Shown here: piece by piece, positions 1 through 10,500 of the stretch
How positions within the stretch are numbered: position 1 is the stretch's first letter
Layout: each line of letters begins with the position of its first letter
Assembly (NCBI GenBank): GCA_028565635.1
Contig: JAOXYB010052657.1
Span: 1 to 11,500, forward strand
DNA length: 11,500 nt
Direction: 5' to 3'
Source of the DNA: Phoronis ovalis
Lineage: Eukaryota > Phoronida > Phoronidae
Notes under the pieces: model-generated
Database searches by the model: none
Seen by the model: only the letters and a program-made list of their open reading frames with translations
Told to the model about the DNA's origin: nothing
Translations under genes and position numbers: made by a program

Positions 1-27
1 AAAATGTCACCTAGCCTAAGCGACCCA

Positions 28-150
28 CCAATATATGGCCTTCCTAGAACCACCTTTGAATTGTCCAGGTAGCGCTTTGTCTTCGCGGCTATAGACTTTC
101 TGTTACGTGCCCTTTCGGGAACAAACATGGCCGCCAGTCGGCCATATTGG
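28..150. repeat. outer imperfect inverted repeat flanking the hairpin
   Basis: CCAATATATGGCC (28-40) and GGCCATATTGG (140-150) are inverted copies that differ by a 2-nt AT insertion. They enclose about 100 bp and overlap the right arm of the inner hairpin. They could be remnants of terminal inverted repeats of a small element, or a coincidence of short palindromic words. Confidence 0.35.
127..145. repeat. perfect 7-bp hairpin palindrome
   Basis: ATGGCCG (127-133) and CGGCCAT (139-145) are exact inverted repeats around a 5-nt loop, CCAGT. They sit in the CpG-dense block. Confidence 0.6.
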
Positions 151-270
151 AAGTAATCGAGGTCAAGTATAAGCGATCTGCACTTTGACATGTATTTATC
201 CTGTGCCGAATATGAAACCGATCGGGTAAAAACTGAAGCTGTTATCGTGAGACAAAGAAAGTGTTACATA

Positions 271-294
271 CGACGACAACAACAACGACGACGC
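271..294. repeat. short CGA/CAA trinucleotide repeat
   Basis: The stretch reads as two CGA units, three CAA units, two CGA units and CGC. It is an interrupted microsatellite at the edge of the CpG-dense block, with no coding context. Confidence 0.65.
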
Positions 295-1450
295 CTACAC
301 TAAGACAATATGCCCATCCACCACTATGTGGTCATTTATCAAAAAACATGCAGTGTATCACGAGTTCAAGATATAGTTCTGGATTTTTAAGAAAAACATA
401 GCACACGTATTTCCGTACATAACCTTAAACTAAAACTGAAAAATCGCCAAAATGGAGTAGTGTACTAGAGGTATATTTTGAGTACCTAATTATCACCACG
501 TTGTGTAGCTCTATTATGTCCCATTTTTTAAAGATAAATACTAAACTTTCATAATATACTGGAATATATATATATCAACATGTATATCAAACATGCATCA
601 ACTTTTAACTAGTGCAAGCTGTTAAATCAATCCACAGTAAAATGAAGTATTCTACCTTCTACTACAAACAAAGCAAACTTGTACTAGCTAAATTACTTTG
701 ACAACAAATAATGATGATGTATATATACCAGGAGGTATCTACCGTGCAAGCTAAACAGTTGAGGGAAAAGAAAAATCCTTTTCATATTAAAATATACTTG
801 TAAAGTAATGTTTTGGAGCAAAACATGCTACTTGTTCACAAAATGATAACATTGCATTTACAATTAATATTCTATACAGTCCTTCACTTAGACAAAACTC
901 TAATCAACTACACATATAAAGCATATTGAATTAAGGCAAATGAAAAATATTTTATAAAAACATTCTCACATATGTTTTACAAAATTAAGTTCTTGAACAT
1001 GATAATCAAAGATCGAAAATTAATACATGGCTTGTAAGCACAAACATTGAAAAAACAATGTTACGAAGACAAACAAATGAATAGGGATTAAAATGCAGTT
1101 ACAACATGAACACCTACCCATGTTCTTCTCTATTGAAGCAAAGAAGAAAGGCAATAATATTGTAATCATGTCCATTTTTGAAGCAAGCAGTGACAATACA
1201 AAGTGAATAAATGTACAATGTACAGCGGTTTTAACTATAAATGTTAAACAGTTAAAAAGTTGCTGAAGATTTCCAATCAAATAAAATTTATTCAATACTG
1301 AGATTCCTAAAAAAGAGGTTAAGGCAGATAACATAGCAGTGCTTTATTTTAGCTAGCCTAACTTCTAAATCGTCAGGTCAGCTCCTGTTTTGAAATTAAG
1401 TGAGAGGCGCTGTCCCACTGTATAACAAAATAAAAACTAATGTCACATAC

Positions 1451-1588
1451 TGCATCTCTTTCAATAAAAGCACTGTCTGTTAGTTCCATTTGTTTTCTTT
1501 GAAGGGCTGCTATTCTCTCCTGGTCCTTTCGTAATCCTTCCATTTCTGACTGGTGCTCTCCTTCCAACAAAGCTCTTTCCATTTCAAG
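1451..1588 (-). CDS. PHLDB1: PHLDB1-like exon: coiled coil continuation (last exon in window)
   Basis: The exon is 138 nt, phase 0 at both ends, with acceptor TATTGAATTTTAG and donor GTATGT. It encodes residues 854-899, starting LEMERALLEGEHQSEMEGLR and ending SAFIERDA. It aligns with vertebrate PHLDB1 AEMERALLQGEREAE and the following coiled coil up to the family block ending in QKERDK. The next expected block (family motif KLFEDLEFQQLE) is not found between 1 and 1450, so the next exon lies outside the window. Confidence 0.92.
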
Positions 1589-4500
1589 CTAAAATTCAAT
1601 AGAAACCCACATAAAACCATTTTTCATAATCGTTGTTATTTATACCCAATGTTAAAAATTAAATTTCTAGTAACTAACTGAACAAATTTTATCACTGTGA
1701 CATACCTTGGCGATGACCTCTCGAACAAAATCACACAATTCCTGTGTACTGTGATTTCATTTTTGCTGGTCCTTTAGATTGACAAAGACCTTTTATTCAC
1801 ATAAATTACATCTAACAGGAGAATTTACACATACATTTCCTAGGTAAATTTTTAACAAATAACAATGATACCAAGGTTAATGTTTAATTTAAATATACCA
1901 TGACCTAGGAAGGTTTCCAAAATGTTATCCGAAGGGCAAAAGTGGGCACATATAATTCCAAGGTACTTGAACTTTACTATTTTCCTGTACTAAAAATGGT
2001 AACACAATTGGTGAAACTTAGTGCAGGCATACTTCTCTAATAGCTTCCTGTTGCTGTGTTTCCACTTCATCAATTTTCTGTTTCAGATTATTAACATTGC
2101 TAACACACAGTGAACGAGATTTCTTCAGTTGTTCCAGCTGAACTTTTATACTGATATCCTAAAAAATAACAAAGAATAACATTGGGAGCAGTGTTATGTA
2201 ACTACTGGAGTTCTATATTTTCTATTGCAAACTGAGATAAATATACTAACTCAACTTGCCTTTGAAAGCAACTTGTATGCATATAAACTTTCTATTAATA
2301 AAGTATAACTTTCTACTATAACACACAAAATTTAAGCCTCTAAAGAACAAATATTTATTTTACCTACTCAGCTAAAACAACAACACCTGTCGCCTAAATT
2401 TGATGGCCTAATTGTTAAAACAATAAAATTTTACCTCACTATTTCCAAGCACATCATTCACACCTTTACCACTAGAGGGCGACCCTGTAGATTTGAGTTG
2501 ATCTGTACTTTTTCCATTTTCCAGTGGAGATGCTGCTTGCAATTTTTTACTCAGACAGGCAATGTCACTATGTTCCTGATCTGAGGATGAGCTACTTCCT
2601 ATACTCCGACGCGATGTTAGAGCAGTATTAACAGTTTGCTGTAGTTGAACACTGTCTAATCCAAACTGAGACAAAATATCTACATGTCCCGTGCCTTTAC
2701 TAGCAGAATCAGAATTCAAACTAAGCGGACTTAACGGTCTATCATTAGTAGGACTAGCTACACGGTTGTGCTTTAGTTGAGTTTTGGGTTGGCGTTTGAT
2801 TGTGTTATCATGTAAGTCTTCCTCCGATGTGGACCCTGAACTTGTTACACGATTTCGATAGTCAAATGATAAACTATCTTTATGAGAAGAAGTGGGTGAG
2901 GTCAGAAACAAAGACCCATTTGTCATTATTTTAGATTTTTGCTCCCTACGCTCTAGAGAACCAGTGGACTTTCGTTCAATAGAGCTTGTTGAAGAAGAGT
3001 CACTTTTTAATTCAGAATTTTGTATCTGACGATCTTGCACAATATCAGTAGCTTCATCATGAGCATAATTATCAGACTTAATCAAAGGTGGTATTTCATC
3101 TAAATTTAATTGAAAGTCACCTTTCTCTTGTGTACTTTTTAGTACTGGTGACTCATCAACAGACTGAGGACTTACAATGGCTGTTTCTTGTATTGTAAAC
3201 TTTTCCGCTTGAACTTTCTGAGGAAGACCAACTAAAGGTAAATGGCGTGTATTCTCAAACTTTTTGTTTCCATTCCTCTGTATATTTTTATTTTCTATTC
3301 TTTGTTCCATTTCTTGTATATTAAAAAAATTATTACTACTGTTTGTTAATAGAGTATCTCCATCACTGTTATCTTTACTCTCTGTTATATCTACTGTTTC
3401 ATCTGAAAATTTCACCACATTTTGTTTTGCTTCTGATATACCATTGTTTGTTTTTCTCTCTAATGAGTTACCTTCACATCTAACCTTTGATGAATGTGTT
3501 TCATCCTTTGCAGCAGTCCCACACAGTTTCTCGCTCTCAACTTGTTGCTCATACTCGGAAAACATATTTAAAATTTCCTCTAAGCGTTGTCTTTCTAATT
3601 TTTCCATTTCTTGGTCTCTTTTTCTTTCTTCCTTCACTTGCTGATGTTTTACAGATAGATCTTGCTGACTAGCTGTCAAATTTTCTAGATCTAAATTGCC
3701 AGCAAACATCTCCAATGTTCCTCGGCCAGAAAGAACACTTCCCTTTGCAGATTGAGCTGTGTGTAAATTGGCAAGTGTGCCCGCTGATACCATTTTGGAA
3801 CTATCTCCTGATTTTAGTGTATCATTGCTAGAACTTGTACTACTAACACTTGTAAATGAACTTTCACTAGCTGTGCTATTAACCCTTTCTGTTCCAGTAC
3901 CATTTAACTGACTTAGTGAAAATCTTGTGGTAGTTGTCTCCCTAGTAAATATTTTTTCCCCAGCATGCTGTTGAATCGAGGGAGTGAAGATTTTCTCTCC
4001 AGCATATTGCACACGTGCTGGGCCTCCACTTCTTGTTAGTCCTATTGAATGCCTTTCCGAATCACTGTCTGAGCTTTGCCTCTTCATTGAGCCACTGTTG
4101 TATGGAAACACAGATGACACCACATATGATTCAGGAGAAGTTGGTGACTTTGGTGACATGCCTGGATTGTGATGAAACATTTTTTCAAAACGATTAATTT
4201 TGCTTGTAAAACTAGCTTCAGCAGCATGATCAAGGTACTCCTTTTCTTGAGATGGAGACACTGGTTGGACAAAGTTGACTCTTTGTTGAGAATACTGAGT
4301 TTGTTCGTTATTCCGTATTTCCTCTATTGTGGATGCTCGGTTATTTTCTGCTAACAGCCGCAAATAGTCTTGATCAGCATCTACACCTGCGATAAGAATA
4401 ACAAACATCAAAAATTATTACGAGAATTATTCTTGCAAAAGATATCTTTTACTATTTTTTTCTCGAAAATAAAATAAAACAGTTTCTCAATAAAATACAT

Positions 4501-7500
4501 ACCTATGTGTTTAATCAATGCTATACACTGTTTTAATTCATGTCTCTGTAAAACATAGTATGTAAACCTCAAGGTTGCTTTCTAAACTTAAATTGCATTT
4601 TGTATAAATATATCAATCTGTTTCCTTCCACTTCACACTATTAGGGGACTAGCAGGAAAACTAGTTTTGAATGTCTTGCTTTTTAAGACCTTTTAATGAG
4701 AGAAGTCATGTGAAGATAAGATATCAAATTAAATGTCTAGAGGTAAAACCTGTAACAAAATTTTCCCTTTTCTTTGCCCTGTTAGTGACACTGCAAAAAA
4801 TATATGATTAAACAGCTCAAGAGGATGCAATTTTATAAACAGAATTATTTTCAAACATGCTTCATTTACTGGTTTTTTTTATCAAAGATCTCCAAGCAGA
4901 CTGTGGTGGGCAGGCAGAGTCTAATATTGAAATCATAAAAGACATATGATAATGTTTATGTCTGTTGACATTTGATTTAATGCCAAATAATGAATAATAC
5001 CATATTTTTTTTCCAAAACATCTTGAGCAGAACACAAGTACATAAACTATAAACATAAGGCAGTATTAGCACAAATGACTGCCTATCCTCAAGCAAAGGT
5101 CTGGCTTCACTTTTTTTCAGACACAACTTACATGGCACTCAATCCTTTAATTTCAGCTTAATTATAAGCAATTTTCCAGTTAATTTAATGCCAACTGTAC
5201 TTATAGGGGACAGTTTAGTTGACAACAACAATTCAATCTGTTAAATTGATTATATCTGTAGCTAGCTGCTATCAAAGGGTACACCACTCAGCTGACAGAT
5301 AGTAACCAACCCATAAATAAGACTTGGCTTTCCTTTGGAGAGCTATTATAATTCATATTTCTATTCAAATATTTTTAATGACCTTCCTATTAGAATGCAT
5401 TTCTTTACACTTTGGAATATGTATATCAAAATAATTATAGGAAAAAATATCAATAAAGAAATTTTGAAAAAAAAAATACAGTTTGGGGCATAAAATAAAT
5501 CCATTTGCACTGTTCAGCCCGGGTATAGCCTACATAGCCCACTAATGGCGATTATGGGAAATTGTAATTTGAAAGGGTCTATGTACTTCCCTGTAAATAT
5601 TAAATACATATATTGCTGTATGATTCAAAATACTTCATGCTGTGCCTATCATTTTCCCAAAGACCTTTCTTGTTTAATATCTTTAAATACTGTCCACAAG
5701 CAGTGTTTTTAACTACATTATCATTCTTCAAAGAAAAGTGATGCTCTAACAAGAGGTTTTTTATTGATATATTCACATAAATTCTATAGTCCTTTGAAAA
5801 CTGATTTTCAACATTCAAAATTTACAGATTTTTTGTTATAACAACGTTCATAAAGAATAGTTATTTTTGACACTATTCAATACATACAAGACTAACGTAC
5901 CAGGAAGAAAACCAATAGGAGCCATGGAAATGCGAGCATCTGCTGGTAGAGCATCCTTCATCTGCCTGGCTTGCTGGGGATGATTAAAACGGAAGTAGTT
6001 AGAACGTCCAAGACATATCATACACCCTACAGCAGGAAAAAACAAAACAAACATGTAGTAAAATCAAACAGTACCATAATTTCCTAACATATGCCATTGG
6101 ACAATGAATGTTAGCTCCAAGATCTTATAATAAACAACCTACCCAACAGGTGATGTCACATATCTAAACTACTGCTATAAGTCCTCAACTTATTACCATG
6201 TTGCCAACTTTTTACATATCTAAAAGTGCACATATTATAAGCAGATTTTTAAACTCAAAGTAAAAGCATGCCAAAAATTAAAAGGGAGAAAATTATGCAA
6301 TGGTACAGTAGATGTACAAAACTGTAGATATGTGAATTGAGATAATCACAAGACTATACATACAAAAGCTGGCCCATTTTCTTCTCTTAGATTTCACTTT
6401 TTTCATTATCGCCAAACTGTTAGAATTTTTTTTCTTTAAATACGGTGAAATTCCAGATATTCCATGAGAAAAAAGTACGAAGATAATTATGTAAACTCAC
6501 AAAACACTATTTGAAGTTTTTTTCTTTTTTGAATTCAAGCAGCCTGTACTAAAGACTTTATCTTAATTAAACAGCTTCTCCAGTGGTTTTATAAAGTTTA
6601 AATGTAGTCAATATTAATTCTTCTCCTTTGTTAATCCTTACAATTAATAAGGTAATTGAATTACAAATCAGGATCATATATGAAGATTAGCAACTGTTGA
6701 AGAGACTATGGTTCAATGCAAACAACTGTTTGTTCAACTGTTTAAAATGTCACTAAAATTTTTAATAAAGTACTGTATCAAGGCTTTAGTCATTTTGTAA
6801 GGAGAGAAAAATTCTATAATGCAGTTGCTCTGCACAACCATCAGGTACTGACTAAATGGGATCTGATATAATATTTTAGATAAATAATAAAACATCTGCA
6901 GAGTTATGATTTCAGAGTTTTTTATAACAGGAAGTCATGATAGAGTATGATCTTTTGTGCACCATGCAAAAATCAGTGATCTTTCAAGTCTTATTTTTAA
7001 TCCATATATAAATCCTTATTTGCCTAACTAATCCTTTCATATAGGTGAAGAGTTCTTGACTAGAAAGCATCCACCTTACATGTAAGTGTTACTACTAATG
7101 GCATCGGCCTTCCTATAACATATGGGGTATTATCATTAGCCACACCAGAAACTTATTTCATCTTAGTCTCTTCCAACGGAAATCATAAAAACATGATACA
7201 TTTCTATAAAAATCGTCTTGCAATAAAGATGGTAATACTATCACAAGATATTGGTTTGTATCCTGTCACACCATCTGCTTTATAATACTAACACAATAGA
7301 TCAGTCTAGACTTTAATGAGTCATGATTCTCAAGAATCTGTTAAAATACATAAGGTAATATTCACAAGACAGATATTTTATAAATGCAAGATAGATACAA
7401 TTAATATTAACAAACTAACACTTTCAACAGCAGCTTGTGTTTTTAGATAGAAAGACTACATCTCTAATTGACCATGGGACCTACTTTTTTCACCATTGTC

Positions 7501-10500
7501 AAATTAGTGATAAATAAGACACTAAAATTTCTCTATGATTTACATCAAAAACTGAGCTTCCAAGTATTAATATCTGTTCCTTCTAGTAAAAGTGAAACCA
7601 AAGAATTAAAACATTCATATGTGTATTTGTGTTATATCTAACAGGAACATGTGGGCAGGTTCATTCAAAAGTTTACTAATCTTTAAAATTCAATGTGATA
7701 GGTAGACAGCTAGTTTTCTTAATTAGATTAAAACAGTGGAGTACTTATTCAAACATATTCTCATGAAAAACCACACATACGTACTTTCAGGCTGAAAGCA
7801 AGGAATAACCTAATTAATCAATTATAAGGATTCTTTCATTAACAGTAACATTAAATTTGCCAAAAAAACTACCTTTATTTAGCTTGCATTATTATTTTTT
7901 TAGCAATGCACTTTAAAGCCTTAGTCTGACTAATTATTTAAAGCAGTCTGCTCTATCATTACTTAATTGATCATAAAATAATAATTCTTTGTCTGTAAAA
8001 AAGCATGAAATATTCCTTTTTTACTCAAGTTTCCTCAAAGGAATAGTCTACAAGATGTTGTATTGCAGACAGAATCCTCTGAAGGGTTGTATGATGTTCT
8101 AAAATAAAAAATGATGTAACCACAACTATAGTTAAAAGGTTGTGAATATTTTATATTACAGAGAGGCTCATGGATTTTTCAAATTCCATTTAATAACTAC
8201 CTTTCTGATTTTTTTGGGACTATGTAAGGTACCTGATTTTGTACAACATATAGCCTGAGGAATACAGCATACATTTTTTTGAAATTGAAGACAGATGTTC
8301 TGTAGCAATTATATTTTTCTCCCAGGGAATGGAATACCAAGTAATATAGTTTCTAATATAGTGTTTATTGATATTACTCACTAGTAAGGTACTTTAGAAG
8401 CCCTATTAGTTTTTCTTTATTTCAAAATATACATTCATGACTATCATACCCATGTTTGCTATACTGACCAACTATGTTTTTTAGTATACTGATGTTGGCA
8501 TTATTCAACTGTTAATTTTTATATAGAAATTACTAAAGGGTCTGAAAATTTTAATTCCTATCTGATTATTTTTACATTGCTACTTGCTACTGAATACAAG
8601 TGTGAAATATTGATGATTACCATTAATCTTTTATTCTATAACCTTGTTATTTTTAACATCAAACTGGATAGCAAGTTAATGCAATTACTGTGTTAAAACT
8701 TATATTGACAAGTTAAAATGTATGATTAATATACTAATATACAACATTGCTATTTATCATTTAAAACTCTGAGTTACAATGCAAAATCACTTTTCCATTT
8801 TATGAATACAAATTTGAATTGTTCACATTTTAGCATGGTTCTAAGCAATTAACTGACTAAAACTACTTCAGGAGTTATGTCTGCTTTTAGTTTTTTAGCC
8901 TCAGAGTTTCAGAACAAAGAGCCAGCAGTAAACAAGAATCTTAACAGAAAGACCTCGTGTGATAACAATGATTATGGTATGTTACCATTGTTTCAGTTAA
9001 ACTGCAAATTAAACAAAAAAATTAAAGAGCATACTTTTGTATTAATTAAGAATGATTTGGAAATATAATGCCTACCTTGCGTTAATACTGCGGGCTCCTC
9101 AATTCTTAACCCATCAATCGTGCACAGTTTTGATACTGGGTGAATACTAACAATTCCACCTATACTTTGTATGTAACAGTGTTCTGGGTCCACTCCAGTT
9201 CCCTGTATAACTATATCTTGAGGCTTAGCTGCATCCGACCTTCCAATTCTAGTAATGCCTACAGGAAAACCAAAATATTTTTTGATGTTCTAGCTGCCAA
9301 AATTAACAAGAAATTATATCAATAAATAGCAGCAGATATCAAAATGCTTGCAAATGTATTTTAAATCTTGATAAATTTACCTATCTTACCATATCAATAG
9401 AATGGTCAAGTTTCATGTTACTGAGCATACAGAAGACCTGTTAGCTAGTGACATCTAGTGGAATGGTTGCTCATTCCCTTATGCCAAACTGTGTTTAGTG
9501 AGGCTTACATAGCTTTGTCTGATGATATACAGTTGAATTTTTAGGTGAATATACAAAGTATTTGTTTTAAGATACATAAAGTTAACATAATTGTCTAGGT
9601 GGCACAGGTATCTCTCCCAGTAAACGTACCCTCAGCTAGAGGCAGCAGTGTTATAGCTGTACTTAGTCTCCCACTTCCTAAGCTGACTAAATGAGGTTTG
9701 TCAGTTTGGACTTTTAACCCCTTGCCCGTGTCTGTGACTTCTAACTGTTCCTAAAACAAGATAAAGAATTGTTTTTTGCAAGCTCACATATGAATATGAA
9801 CTTCTGCATATAGGCATGTAATTTATAGCAAGGACAAAATGGACAAAAATAGTTACAATGTTGAAACAACATATCTTCATAGATAACCAGAGAAAATGGA
9901 TAACAATGAAAAGAATGTATTATACAACTTAAAGCACCGATTTCATTTTATATGTCTGAAATTCAAAAGAGCTATGACAGTACCAAAATGTAACTGATCT
10001 ATCCATTACTGACACATATAAATTAAGTTCAGGATAATCCTAGTGACTATAAGGACATCTGGACACAGAACACAACTACCATATATCTACCATAACATTG
10101 TGCATAAATGCAATAAAACATAACAAATCAAATTACTAACTAAATATTAAATGCCTAACTCATATAATCACAGCACAATGATATATATCATGTTTATAAA
10201 TGGACATCACAGAACAGATACAAAAAAAATGCTAGACAAAACAATCTACAAGCTGTGTCAGCCTTCTGAGCAAAAGCATCACCAGCATACCGCTGTTAAA
10301 ATCACCTGCAATTGAAAAGGTTCTGGACTCCTTTGTCAATACTGTGTTTGCTTCTTTCAAAGATTTAGATTATTGTACTATGCCTAAATGCAATATCATC
10401 TAATCAGTATCAAGCTTCATTAAAGCATACATTAACTACACAGAACAATATTGTGTACCTATTCCCCAAATGCACAGAAGATGAGCCTAAAGGTAATTAT

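Larger units (their letters stand above)
60..300. promoter_or_regulatory. CpG-dense block: possible internal promoter or inserted element
   Basis: CpG dinucleotides are frequent here (for example TTCGCGGC at 82-89, ACGTGCCC, TTTCGGGA, GGCCGCCAGTCGGCC and the CGA runs), while they are rare in the following kilobases. The sequence AACATGGCCGCC at 124-135 resembles a YY1-type promoter element but is not an exact match. No TATA box, open frame or first exon is convincing. A CpG-rich promoter for a shorter isoform, a bidirectional regulatory element, or a young inserted repeat would all fit. Confidence 0.3.
1..1450 (-). other. start of a downstream intron longer than 1.4 kb, no exon recognised
   Basis: This stretch follows donor GTATGT of the last visible exon and is AT-rich from about 300 to 1450. 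A 104-codon open frame at 1020-1334 has no splice support or family resemblance and reads as hydrophobic low-complexity noise from AT-rich DNA. An (AT)6 run lies at 564-575. The first 300 bases are compositionally different and listed separately. Confidence 0.75.

Noticed and set aside
142-150. Possible SRF CArG box (CCATATTGG)
   Set aside because: It has only five A/T bases between CC and GG; a CArG box needs six.
127-156. Short plus-strand frame starting MAASRPYWK in the CpG-dense block
   Set aside because: It stops after nine codons. A donor (GAAGTAATC) could end a tiny first exon here, but nothing downstream on the plus strand accepts it.
1020-1334. Minus-strand 104-codon hydrophobic open frame
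   Set aside because: No acceptor/donor pair fits, there is no resemblance to the next expected PHLDB block, and the composition is typical of AT-rich noise. Calling it a membrane protein would be unsupported.
3264-3644. Plus-strand 126-codon open frame
   Set aside because: It lies antisense to the well-supported large PHLDB exon and is rich in Phe, Ser and Leu, as expected when Lys/Glu/Ser-rich coding sequence is read on the opposite strand. No family resemblance.
4640-4660. Third CTCF-like site (TTAGGGGACTAGC)
   Set aside because: Aligned to the core consensus it misses several key positions, including the CCA start.
5600-5818. Minus-strand 72-codon open frame in an intron
   Set aside because: No splice support, no coding-like composition and no recognised motif. 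Expected by chance in AT-rich intron sequence.
9140-9325. Plus-strand open frame over the FHA exon
   Set aside because: It is a shadow of the minus-strand FHA exon and runs into intron sequence.
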